A DNA stretch of 7,171 nucleotides from JAIVJN01 sp036732565 (GTDB lineage: Bacteria; Acidobacteriota; Vicinamibacteria; Vicinamibacterales; UBA2999): NCBI GenBank assembly GCA_036732565.1, contig DAINCF010000372.1, forward strand, positions 1-7,171. Reading direction: 5' to 3'. Of the stretch, positions 1 through 7,150 are shown one piece after another (positions within the stretch are counted from its first letter, which is position 1; every line of letters begins with the position of its first letter). Under the pieces are notes generated by a model, which was not told the origin of the DNA, did no database searches, and was given only the letters and a program-made list of their open reading frames with translations. A program made the position numbers and the translations under genes.

Positions 1-1
1 C

Positions 2-2032
2 ATCGGCTATGTGGTGGCGACCATGGTGCGCTCGGCGCCGCTCCGCATCCGGCGCCTCGAGCTGCCCCTGCCCTCGCCCTGGCTGGCGCTCGCGCAGCTG
101 ACGATCTCGTCGATCGACTGGGCGGTCGCCGGCGCGGTGCTCTACGTGCTGCTCCCGCCAGGCGACGCACCGTTCCTGGTCGTGCTCGGCGCCTTCCTCG
201 CCGCCCAACTCATGGGTTTGGCGAGCCACGTGCCTGGCGGCGTGGGCGTGTTCGAGGGGCTGATGACGCTGCTGCTGGCGCCGTACTTCGATTCGAGTGG
301 ACTGCTGCCGGCGCTCGTCCTCTATCGCGCGGTGTACTACCTGCTGCCGCTGTCCGTGGCGCTGCTGGGTCTGGTGGCAGACGAGGTCCGTCAGCGTCGA
401 TCGCACGCGCAACGTGCCACCCGATTCCTCCGGCACGTCACCGGAGCCGCCACGCCCGCCGTGCTGGCCATCTTCACGTTCATCAGCGGCGTCCTGCTGC
501 TGTTCTCGAGTGCGACGCCGGCGGCGAGTGGGCGCCTCGCCTGGCTCGCCCCCGTGCTACCGCTGCCGATCGTCGAGATGTCGCACTTCGCCGGCAGTCT
601 GGTCGGCGTCGGGCTGCTGTTGTTGTCCCAAGGCCTTTCGCGACGACTCGATGCCGCGTATTACTTCGCGACCCTGGCGCTCGGCGCTGGCATCGTGACG
701 TCGCTGCTCAAGGGCGCCGACTACGAGGAGGCCGCGCTCCTGTCGTGCATCCTCGTCGCGCTCACCTACAGCCGCGGCGCGTTCGATCGCAAGGCGGCGT
801 TCTTCGAAACGCGATTTTCGGCAGGGTGGCTTGCGGCGGTCGTCGCCGCGGTGTCCGCGTCGGTGTGGCTCGGCTTCTTCGCCTTCAAACACGTCGAGTA
901 CTCCAACGACTTGTGGTGGGAATTCGCGTTGACCAGCGAGGCCTCACGCTTCCTGCGCGCGTCGGTCGGCGCCGCCGGGCTCGTGCTGCTCGTCGCGTTG
1001 ATGCGACTGCTGCGCTACGCGCCGCACGACGTGCTGCTGCCGACGGAAGGCGACCTTCGCGACGCCGAAGCCGTGATCCGGACGCAGGACGCGACCTATC
1101 CCTACCTGACGTTCCTGCGCGACAAGGGATTGCTCTTCAGCGAAGACCGATCGGCCTTCGTGATGTACGCGGTCCAGGGGCGAACGTGGGTCGCCTTGGG
1201 CGATCCGGTCGGTTCGCCCGCGCGCGTCCCGGATCTCATTCGCGCCTTCCTCGAACGCTGTGCCGACTTCGGCGGCACCCCCGTGTTCTACGAAGTGCGC
1301 AAGACCTACCTGCATCACTACGCCGACTACGGTCTGGCGATAGTGAAGCTGGGCGAGGAGGCGCGAGTCGATCTGGCGCGCGTCACGTTCGACCGCGGCC
1401 GAGGTCATCGATTTCGCCAGGCGCTCCGCCGGTTGGAGAAAGATCACGCCACCTTCCGCATCGTGCCAGCGTGTGAGGTCGATGGCATCATCGACGAGCT
1501 CGCGCGTGTGTCGGATGACTGGCTGCTGGCCAAGGCCGGAGGGGAGAAGGGCTTCTCGCTCGGGTTCTTCGATCGTGCCTACCTCGCGCGATTCCCCATC
1601 GCGGTCATCGAACGCGAGGGGCACGTGCAAGCGTTCGCCAACCTCTGGCCGGGCGAGAGCAAAGGCGAAATCTCGGTCGATCTCATGCGCTATCGCCACG
1701 ACGCCCCGAAAGGGATCATGGAGACGCTCTTCGTCCAGATCATCCAATGGGGCAAGCAGCAGGGCTATGGCTGGTTCGCGCTCGGGATGGCGCCGATGTC
1801 GGGTTTCGAGCGATCGCCGATCGCGCCTCTCTGGCTGCGCGTCGGTCGCTTGCTCTACGAGCACGGCGAAGCGCTCTATCATTTTCAGGGCTTGCGCGCG
1901 TACAAGGAGAAGTTCGATCCGATCTGGGAGCCTCACTACCTGGCGTATCCGGGCGGATTGAAGCTGCCGCGCATCCTCGCCGATGTCTCCGCGCTCGTCG
2001 CCGGCGGTTATCGCCGGATCTTCTTGAAGTAA
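2..2032 (+). CDS. mprF: Bifunctional phosphatidylglycerol lysyltransferase/flippase MprF (5'-partial)
   Basis: MprF proteins transfer an amino acid (classically lysine) from aminoacyl-tRNA to phosphatidylglycerol and flip the product across the inner membrane, lowering surface charge and giving resistance to cationic peptides. The reading frame is open to the left edge, so the start lies upstream; full-length members are about 850 residues and roughly 190 seem to be missing. Numbering from the Met codon at base 11, the end of the flippase domain is visible with its PGGVGVFE motif at residues 75-82. Hydrophobic segments follow near 149-170, 187-208, 215-235, 238-254, 274-294 and 317-336. The cytosolic DUF2156 (GNAT-like) synthase domain runs from about 340 to the end, with GDPVG at 397-401 and a GLRAYKEKFDP block at 627-637, typical of this family. 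The lipid and amino acid specificity cannot be read from the sequence. The TAA stop abuts the stop of the opposing cytochrome gene. Confidence 0.9.
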   Translation: MGYVVATMVRSAPLRIRRLELPLPSPWLALAQLTISSIDWAVAGAVLYVLLPPGDAPFLVVLGAFLAAQLMGLASHVPGGVGVFEGLMTLLLAPYFDSSGLLPALVLYRAVYYLLPLSVALLGLVADEVRQRRSHAQRATRFLRHVTGAATPAVLAIFTFISGVLLLFSSATPAASGRLAWLAPVLPLPIVEMSHFAGSLVGVGLLLLSQGLSRRLDAAYYFATLALGAGIVTSLLKGADYEEAALLSCILVALTYSRGAFDRKAAFFETRFSAGWLAAVVAAVSASVWLGFFAFKHVEYSNDLWWEFALTSEASRFLRASVGAAGLVLLVALMRLLRYAPHDVLLPTEGDLRDAEAVIRTQDATYPYLTFLRDKGLLFSEDRSAFVMYAVQGRTWVALGDPVGSPARVPDLIRAFLERCADFGGTPVFYEVRKTYLHHYADYGLAIVKLGEEARVDLARVTFDRGRGHRFRQALRRLEKDHATFRIVPACEVDGIIDELARVSDDWLLAKAGGEKGFSLGFFDRAYLARFPIAVIEREGHVQAFANLWPGESKGEISVDLMRYRHDAPKGIMETLFVQIIQWGKQQGYGWFALGMAPMSGFERSPIAPLWLRVGRLLYEHGEALYHFQGLRAYKEKFDPIWEPHYLAYPGGLKLPRILADVSALVAGGYRRIFLK

Positions 2033-2638
2033 CTACCGCGGTTTCGGCGGCGGCGCATCGCCCTCGCCTTCCAGGAAGCGGCGAATCTCTTCCTCCTGCT
2101 CCCACTCCTCGCGGGTCTTCGGGTTCAGCGCTTCCATCTCTGCCTTCTCCTCTTCCGTCAGCTTGGGCAGGTAGCGGATGAAGTGCACGAGCCCCCAACT
2201 CGCGGCCTCGCCTTCGGGCGTGTTGGTGCCCCACGCGGGCATGCCGGTCAGCCGCACGCCGTTCTCGATGATGTAGAAGAGCGTGCCGTCACTCAGCTGC
2301 TGCGTGCCGGGCAGGCGCATGTCGGGCGCCTTCGGATAGAGATTCCGCCCCATTTCGGTGTCGCCGCTGCCATCGTTGCCGTGACAGCTGGCGCAGTGAT
2401 CGGCGAAGTGCGACATCCCCTCGGCGATGACCTCGGTGCCCGGTGTCACGGGATTCTGGCGCGTCGCCGCCGCGCGCGGAATCGCGAGCGCGCGTAGACG
2501 ACCGGCGATGGCCGTTTCGAGCCCGCTGGGCTGCGGCTTGGCGCTGATGCCGTCCTTCAAGAACCACACGCCGCCAACCACGACGGCAAGACCGATCAGG
2601 GTCAGCAGCGAGCCGATCAACCGGACGAGACATCCCAT
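2033..2638 (-). CDS. Membrane-anchored monohaem cytochrome c
   Basis: A 201-residue class I cytochrome c, probably tethered to the inner membrane with the haem domain in the periplasm and acting as an electron carrier. A single N-terminal hydrophobic helix (about residues 7-27) has no obvious cleavage site, so it is likely a signal anchor. The haem motif CASCH is at 82-86, followed by GNDG, and Met134 in GMPAWG is the likely sixth haem ligand. The domain ends near 159. Residues 160-201 form a Glu-rich, Pro-ending tail (many Glu between 163 and 193) that is not part of the usual cytochrome fold. The start is supported by a good Shine-Dalgarno, GAGGGTGA at 2643-2650, four bases before ATG. It is transcribed alone, divergent from the HTH_42 gene and convergent with mprF. 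Its redox partner is not encoded here. Cys3 near the N-terminus is not in a convincing lipobox. Confidence 0.88.
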   Translation of the reverse strand: MGCLVRLIGSLLTLIGLAVVVGGVWFLKDGISAKPQPSGLETAIAGRLRALAIPRAAATRQNPVTPGTEVIAEGMSHFADHCASCHGNDGSGDTEMGRNLYPKAPDMRLPGTQQLSDGTLFYIIENGVRLTGMPAWGTNTPEGEAASWGLVHFIRYLPKLTEEEKAEMEALNPKTREEWEQEEEIRRFLEGEGDAPPPKPR

Positions 2639-2712
2639 CAGATCACCCTCGTGTGAACGGGAATGGTCGCATAGACTGCGATTGTCGCCAGTGTAGTGGT
2701 ACTCGCACTGCC
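2639..2712. promoter_or_regulatory. Divergent intergenic region between cytochrome c and HTH_42 genes
   Basis: These 74 bases must hold the start signals of both divergent genes. The cytochrome side carries its Shine-Dalgarno at 2643-2650. A small dyad, TCGCA (2667-2671) and TGCGA (2677-2681) separated by five bases, lies in the middle and could be an operator; a second weak pair is CAGTG (2689-2693) and CACTG (2706-2710). I see no convincing -35/-10 pair on either strand; TAGACT at 2672-2677 is the best -10-like hexamer for the plus strand and is weak. Calling the region regulatory is an inference from gene orientation. Confidence 0.4.
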
Positions 2713-3795
2713 ATGATGCTGACCCTTCGCCATCTGAACCGCGCGACGTTGGCCCGGCAGATGCTGCTCGCGCGCAAGAAGACGTCCGTGCCTCAGGCCG
2801 TCGAACAGGTTCTCGCGCTGCAGGCGCAGATGGCCCGCCCGGCGTTCGTCGGGCTCTGGTCGCGCGTCTCCGGATTCACGCGCCCGAAGCTCGCAAAGCT
2901 GCTGCACGATCGCACGATCGTCCGCGCGACGACCATCCGCGGGACCCTGCACCTGATGACCGCGTCGGACTACCTGCGGTTTCGCGGCGCGCTCCAGGCG
3001 TCGCTCGACCTCGGCCTGAAAGCCATCCTCAAGCAGCGCCTCGCCGGCATCGACATCGACCGCATCGTCGCGCTGTCGCGCACGCATTTCGCGACGCCGA
3101 GAACGTTCGACGATGCGCGGAAGCACCTGCAGCTAACGTATCCCAAGCTCGACGAGCGCGCGATGGGATACGCGGTGCGTCTTACGCTTCCGCTCGTGCA
3201 GGTTCCCACAGATGATGACGACTGGTCGTTTCCCGCCACCGCGTCGTTCGTCTCCGCCGAGGCATGGCTCGGCAACAAGCCGCAAACCGACGAGGGACCC
3301 GATACGATCGTCCTGCGGTACTTGTCGGGCTATGGGCCGTCAACGATCGCCGAGACGCAGACGTGGTTGGGGATGCCGGCGCTGAAGCCGACGTTCGAGC
3401 GCTTGCGTCCACGGCTCGTGTCGCTTCGTGGTCCCGGTCGAGCGGAGCTCTTCGACGTCGCTGGCGCGCCAACACCGGAGGCGGACACGCCCGTGCCGGT
3501 TCGCTTTCTTCCCGAGTGGGACAGCATGCTGATTGGCCGCAATGACGAACGATTCATCGCCACGGCGCATCGCCCATCGGTCTTCCTCCCCGGCCTGCGC
3601 GTGCTTGCCACGTTCCTGATCGATGGGGCCGTCGCCGGCACCTGGAGAATCGAGCGAGCCAAAGGCACCGCAACGCTCGTGCTGAGCCCGTTCGCGAAGG
3701 TCACGAAGGCAGCGCGAGGGGAGCTCGAGGAAGAAGGCGAGGCTCTGCTTCAGTTCGTCGAACCCGAGGCAAAGACGCGAGACATTCGCATGTAG
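2713..3795 (+). CDS. HTH_42 winged-helix protein, AlkZ-like candidate DNA glycosylase
   Basis: A 360-residue protein of the HTH_42 (PF06224, formerly DUF1006) family, usually annotated only as a winged-helix DNA-binding domain protein. Characterised members are the DNA glycosylases AlkZ, which unhooks interstrand crosslinks, and YcaQ (AlkX). The N-terminus (LTLRHLNRATLARQ, then LALQAQ) fits the family. The QAQ triplet, residues 37-39, matches the catalytic Gln-x-Gln of AlkZ rather than the Gln-x-Asp of YcaQ. Other family landmarks are RGTLHL at 76-81 and FLPEWD at 265-270. I chose ATG 2713 because homology starts there; the frame is open back to ATG 2653, but those 20 residues are Cys-rich and unlike the family. 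No Shine-Dalgarno precedes 2713, so the message may be leaderless or start weakly. The TAG stop lies in the head of a REP hairpin. Family assignment is firm; the repair function is an inference. Confidence 0.85.
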   Translation: MMLTLRHLNRATLARQMLLARKKTSVPQAVEQVLALQAQMARPAFVGLWSRVSGFTRPKLAKLLHDRTIVRATTIRGTLHLMTASDYLRFRGALQASLDLGLKAILKQRLAGIDIDRIVALSRTHFATPRTFDDARKHLQLTYPKLDERAMGYAVRLTLPLVQVPTDDDDWSFPATASFVSAEAWLGNKPQTDEGPDTIVLRYLSGYGPSTIAETQTWLGMPALKPTFERLRPRLVSLRGPGRAELFDVAGAPTPEADTPVPVRFLPEWDSMLIGRNDERFIATAHRPSVFLPGLRVLATFLIDGAVAGTWRIERAKGTATLVLSPFAKVTKAARGELEEEGEALLQFVEPEAKTRDIRM

Positions 3796-3818
3796 CGGCC
3801 GGCCTTCTAGGCCGGCCG
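3792..3818 (+). repeat. GTAG-headed REP-type palindrome between convergent genes
   Basis: GTAG at 3792-3795 is followed by a perfect 10-base-pair stem, CGGCCGGCCT (3796-3805) and AGGCCGGCCG (3809-3818), with loop TCT. The same unit, differing in one loop base, recurs at 7147-7171. A conserved GTAG 5' to a GC-rich hairpin is the hallmark of REP sequences mobilised by RAYT (TnpA_REP) transposases. The hairpin, with five bases beyond it, is all that separates the stop codons of the HTH_42 and ankyrin genes, so it may act as a bidirectional transcription terminator. It lacks a T-run on either side, so it is not a classical intrinsic terminator. Confidence 0.75.
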
Positions 3819-3823
3819 ACTGC

Positions 3824-5662
3824 TCAGCAAGACACGCACTTGTTGTTGTTCTTCGCGCCGAGGCTTTCGAGCAGCTTGATGGTTTCGGGGAACGGCTGCA
3901 CACGTTGAACCGGACCGTTGGCCATGTCCACCGTCGTCTGACCGTCGCGGTTGATCAGCTTGGGGTCGGCGCCTTTGGCGACGAGGTACTCGATCATCGC
4001 GTTGTCGCCACGGGAGGCAGCCTGATGCAGCGCCGTGTTGCCGTCGTAGTCGCGCTCGTTGACGTCGACGCCGATCTCTTCGACGAGGTACTTGACGGCC
4101 ACGAACATGCCGCCGGGCGCGAAGCGATGGGCGTTGCCCGCGAAGCCGTCGCCGTAGCCCCAACCTGCCGCCGCCTGCAGCGGCGGAATGCCGACGGCGC
4201 CCACCGGAATCAGCGCCAGGCCCGACGGATCGGGTCCGTTGCCGCCGACCTGCTCCGCGCCGTCGTTGCGACGCCGCTGCTGGCCAGCCGGCTTCATCGT
4301 GGAAATCGAGGGATCCGCGCCGCGGTCGACGAGCAGCTTCATGGCGTCGACGTCGCTCGCGTAGGCAGCGCGCCAGAACGGTGTCGCACCCACTTCATCG
4401 ATGCGCAGGTTGTCGAAGTTGTAGGTGCTGTACCAAATCTTCTTGCGCAGCCGTGCGTTCGGATCCGCGCCCTTGTCGAGCAGAACGTTCATCAGGTCCA
4501 AGTACGAGAGCTTCTGCTGAAGATAGGCGCGGGGCTGCGGGTAGAACGCCTTCGGCGCCCACTGCACGTTGAGCGCGGCGTAGAGCGGCGTCGCTCCACC
4601 GATGGTCGCCGCGTTGACGTCGGCGCCGTGATCGATCAGATAGCTCGCGAGGTCGAAGTGACCGTTGATGGTGGCGATGAGCAGCGGGCTCATCTGGTCC
4701 GCCGGACTCAACTGGTTCACGTTCGCGCCGCTGTCGACCAGCGTCTTGACCGTGGTGAACGCGCCTTGGCGAGCGGCAAAATGCAGAGCGCTCAGTCCGC
4801 CCTGCGCGCCGATGAGCTCGTTGTAGAGCATGCCCCGCGTCAGGCCGGCCACTTCCTGCTGATTGCGTGATGCCGGACGCGGCCCCTGCGCCTGTTGCGG
4901 CGGCGCTTCGGCGGGAGGCTTTGCTTGCGCGGGCGCGTTCTCGCGGGCCGGCCTCGGCGTGTTCTCCGGTGTCTGCGGCGGCATCTGCTGCGGCCGCTGC
5001 TGCGCGTTGCGGAACGCCTCGTCGCCCGGCGCGGTCAGGCCGGAGAAGTCCAGGACTTTCGCGGTGGCCGCCACGTCGGCGCCCTTGGCGATCAGCAGAC
5101 GCACCACGTCGGCGCGGTCGCGCGCCGCGGCGAACATGATCGCGGTCTCCTCGTTGGCCTTGTCCTTGACGTTGGGATCGGCGCCGTGCTCGAGAAGCTT
5201 CGCCGCGGTGTCGACGCTGCCAGCGGCGGCCGCCAGCATCAGCGGCGTGGCGCCGGTCGAGGTGAGCGCGCCGACGGCCGCGCCGGCCTTGACGAGCGGC
5301 TCCACGATGGTGGCCGCGCCTGCCTGGCTCGCCAGATGCAGCGGCGTGTAGGCGCCCAGCCGAGTCGTCGCGCGCACGTTGGCGCCGGCGTAGAGCAGCA
5401 TCGACGCCAGCTCGGCATCGTTCTGGAGCGCCGCCCAGTGCAGCGCGGTCATGCCGTCGCCCTGTGCGGCGTTGACGTCGCCACCCTGCTTGAGCAGCGC
5501 GCGCACGGCCTGAAGATCCTTCTGTCGCGCGGCGTCGGCGACGGTCGTCGGACCGGCCGCGTGGAGCAGCGTTGAGAGGCACATCGCCGCGACGAGGCTC
5601 GCACCACACAGTATCGCTTTGCCCCGCTCCGCGGGGCGGTTGACGAGCGTTGTGCTCACCAT
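3824..5662 (-). CDS. Secreted ankyrin-repeat protein with central Pro/Gln-rich linker and C-terminal CVSC
   Basis: A 612-residue protein with a probable Sec signal peptide: basic start, hydrophobic stretch about 16-33, and likely cleavage around LHAA (33-36). I count about twelve ankyrin-type repeats. Five (about 40-203) are followed by a low-complexity Pro/Gln/Ala-rich linker (about 206-272), then about seven more to the C-terminus, some with insertions of 10-40 residues. Typical signatures are TALHWAA, TPLHLAS, GADPNV and TALHQAA. The protein ends in KCVSC. Ankyrin repeats bind proteins; the partner here is unknown, but an exported scaffold acting with the adjacent DUF1552 protein is plausible. 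The start follows AGGAAGGA (5667-5674), which overlaps the DUF1552 stop, so translation is likely coupled to that gene. No enzymatic domain is visible. The ankyrin call is certain; location is well supported; role is unknown. Confidence 0.9.
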   Translation of the reverse strand: MVSTTLVNRPAERGKAILCGASLVAAMCLSTLLHAAGPTTVADAARQKDLQAVRALLKQGGDVNAAQGDGMTALHWAALQNDAELASMLLYAGANVRATTRLGAYTPLHLASQAGAATIVEPLVKAGAAVGALTSTGATPLMLAAAAGSVDTAAKLLEHGADPNVKDKANEETAIMFAAARDRADVVRLLIAKGADVAATAKVLDFSGLTAPGDEAFRNAQQRPQQMPPQTPENTPRPARENAPAQAKPPAEAPPQQAQGPRPASRNQQEVAGLTRGMLYNELIGAQGGLSALHFAARQGAFTTVKTLVDSGANVNQLSPADQMSPLLIATINGHFDLASYLIDHGADVNAATIGGATPLYAALNVQWAPKAFYPQPRAYLQQKLSYLDLMNVLLDKGADPNARLRKKIWYSTYNFDNLRIDEVGATPFWRAAYASDVDAMKLLVDRGADPSISTMKPAGQQRRRNDGAEQVGGNGPDPSGLALIPVGAVGIPPLQAAAGWGYGDGFAGNAHRFAPGGMFVAVKYLVEEIGVDVNERDYDGNTALHQAASRGDNAMIEYLVAKGADPKLINRDGQTTVDMANGPVQRVQPFPETIKLLESLGAKNNNKCVSC

Positions 5663-5666
5663 AAGG

Positions 5667-5674
5667 TCCTTCCT
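5667..5674 (-). promoter_or_regulatory. Ribosome binding site overlapping the upstream stop codon
   Basis: On the minus strand the sequence reads TGAGGAAGGACCTTATG. The TGA that ends the DUF1552 gene runs directly into the Shine-Dalgarno AGGAAGGA, which sits four bases before the ankyrin ATG. This arrangement fixes the ankyrin start and suggests translational coupling between the two genes. Confidence 0.75.
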
Positions 5675-7068
5675 CAGGCGACTGTCGTCTCGACCGTCTT
5701 GTTGAGATCGAGCGTGCCGCTGCTGTCGCCGAAGCTCTCCGTCTCGAGACCGATGCCCTGCATGGCGGTGAGCATCGCGTTGGCCATCGGCGTGCCGTCA
5801 GCCGCCTTCACGTGCACGTTGCCCTTCAGCACACCGGCCGCATGGCCGAGGAAGAGCAGCGGGCAGCGCTTGTGGTTGTGCACGTTCGAGTTGCCCATCG
5901 GCGACCCGTAGATGATCAGCGTGTTGTCGAGCAGTGTGCTGTCGCCATCCTGCGCTGCCTTGAGCTTGTCCATGAAGTACGGCAGCAGGCTGACGTGATA
6001 GCGGTTGATCTTCGCCAGATCCTTGATGCGGTCCTCGCGTTCGGCGTGGTGCGATGCGATGTGGAAGCCGGTGTTGACGCCGGTCTCCGGGAACACGCGG
6101 TTCGACACATCGCGACTCATCTTGAACGCGATGGTGCGGGTGAGATCGGAGGTGAAGGCCAGCGCCTGCAGATCGAACATCAGCTTGACGTGCTCGTCGT
6201 AGGAGTCCGGCACGCCGATTGGGGCGCCGGGCAGATCCCGCGCTTCACCGCTGGTGTTGTTCGCTTCGATCTTCTGGATGCGTCGCTCGATTTCTCGGAC
6301 GTCGTCGAGATACTCGGTGAGGCGCGCGCGATCGCTCGAGCCGAGATCGCCCTTCAAGCGATCGACCGAGCGCGAGATGCGATCGAGAATGCTGCGGTCG
6401 CGCCGCCGGCGTTCGGACCGCGCTTGCGGCGTGCCGCCGACGCCAAACAGCTGATCGAAGACCAGCCGCGGATCGCGCACCATCGGCAACGGCTCGCTCT
6501 CCGAGGCCCAGCTGATGGAGTCGGTATAGGCGCACGAGTATCCGTAGAAGCAGCCGCCCGCCTGATCGACGTTCTCGACGCAGAGCTGCAAGGACGGAAT
6601 CGGCGAGTCCTGGCCGTACTTCTGAGCGTAGAGCTGATCCAGGGACGTGCCGGCCTTGAGATCGGACCCCTGGGTCTGATGAGGATGCGCCTGCGTCAGG
6701 AACACCGCGGCCGAGCGGAAGTGGTCACCACCGATCTCCGGCGAGGTGAACGCTTCGGCGTTCCTCACGTCGGTGTTGCTGACGATGGTCAGGTACTCGC
6801 GGTAGGGTTCGAGCGGGCTCAGCGCGCTGGGCGTGAGATCGAACGCCGAGCCAGTGTCGGCCGGAGCCCACATGTGCTGTGCGGCGCCGAACGTGGTGGA
6901 GCCGGCCGAGCCATGCACCATCTCGATGGCCACCAGCCGTGGACGCTTCGCTGGCGCGGCCAGGACGCGTCCCGCGGGCACCATCGCGTCCAGGAAGGGG
7001 AGAGCGAGCGAGACGCCCATACCCTTCAGGACCGTCCGTCGCGACAGGTGCTTCTGCGTAATGAACAT
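5674..7068 (-). CDS. Tat-exported DUF1552 protein
   Basis: A 464-residue protein of the DUF1552 family (PF07586), common in planctomycetes and acidobacteria and of unknown biochemical function. It begins with a twin-arginine signal: SRRTVLKGMG at residues 9-18, then a hydrophobic segment 19-26 and AxA-like sites near 36-38. Export in a folded state is therefore likely, perhaps with a bound cofactor. A family-like block GSPMGNSNVHNHKRCP lies at 388-403 within a region rich in His and Asn. The resemblance of this block to DUF1501/alkaline-phosphatase-like proteins is only suggestive. The start is supported by AGGAG (7074-7078) five bases before ATG. It is the first gene of a pair with the ankyrin gene. 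In related genomes DUF1552 genes often follow a DUF1592/DUF1588 cytochrome c gene, which may lie beyond the right edge; that is inference. Length is normal for the family and no disruption is visible. Confidence 0.9.
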   Translation of the reverse strand: MFITQKHLSRRTVLKGMGVSLALPFLDAMVPAGRVLAAPAKRPRLVAIEMVHGSAGSTTFGAAQHMWAPADTGSAFDLTPSALSPLEPYREYLTIVSNTDVRNAEAFTSPEIGGDHFRSAAVFLTQAHPHQTQGSDLKAGTSLDQLYAQKYGQDSPIPSLQLCVENVDQAGGCFYGYSCAYTDSISWASESEPLPMVRDPRLVFDQLFGVGGTPQARSERRRRDRSILDRISRSVDRLKGDLGSSDRARLTEYLDDVREIERRIQKIEANNTSGEARDLPGAPIGVPDSYDEHVKLMFDLQALAFTSDLTRTIAFKMSRDVSNRVFPETGVNTGFHIASHHAEREDRIKDLAKINRYHVSLLPYFMDKLKAAQDGDSTLLDNTLIIYGSPMGNSNVHNHKRCPLLFLGHAAGVLKGNVHVKAADGTPMANAMLTAMQGIGLETESFGDSSGTLDLNKTVETTVA

Positions 7069-7093
7069 CGAATCTCCTCTTCCGAATCTTCCT

Positions 7094-7119
7094 GGGCCGC
7101 CCTGAAGGGCGGCCCCTAC
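7094..7119 (-). repeat. REP-type palindrome, minus orientation
   Basis: Read on the minus strand this is GTAG (7119-7116) followed by GGGCCGCCC, loop TTCA, GGGCGGCCC, a perfect 9-base-pair stem (7094-7102 with 7107-7115). It is a variant of the GTAG-CGGCCGGCC-TTCA type at 7147-7171 and has opposite orientation. It lies 25 bases upstream of the DUF1552 start, so its hairpin would fall in or next to the leader of that message. Confidence 0.75.
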
Positions 7120-7150
7120 GTACTACGTACGTAGGCCCCTACGTACGTAG
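7111..7150. repeat. Tandem CTACGTACGTAG palindromes and 13-base direct repeat
   Basis: The stretch between the two REP hairpins holds two copies of the 12-base palindrome CTACGTACGTAG (7123-7134 and 7139-7150). It also holds two direct copies of GGCCCCTACGTAC (7111-7123 and 7134-7146, period 23). Each copy overlaps a GTAG or CTAC head of a REP. It looks like the linker of a REPIN or the remains of a third REP unit. No gene is present here. Confidence 0.7.

Noticed and set aside
2001..2017. Stem CCGGCG/CGCCGG near the end of mprF as a terminator
   Set aside because: Only six base pairs, inside coding sequence, with no following T-run; such stems are common by chance at this GC content.
2653..2712. 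Upstream ATG at 2653 as the start of the HTH_42 protein
   Set aside because: The extra 20 residues are Cys-rich and unlike the family N-terminus, which begins at the ATGATG at 2713.
3827..3838. Terminal CVSC as a c-type haem site
   Set aside because: The His required after the second Cys is replaced by the stop codon, so covalent haem c binding is not supported.
4395..5609. A 404-codon minus-strand frame inside the ankyrin gene, plus several 300-codon antisense frames elsewhere (for example 944-1936)
   Set aside because: Arg-rich translations in alternate frames of well-supported genes; these are products of high GC content, not genes.
5812..7134. A 440-codon open frame on the plus strand opposite the DUF1552 gene
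   Set aside because: It lies antisense to a clear family member, has an Arg/Val/Glu-rich composition typical of GC-rich shadow frames, and has no recognisable domain.
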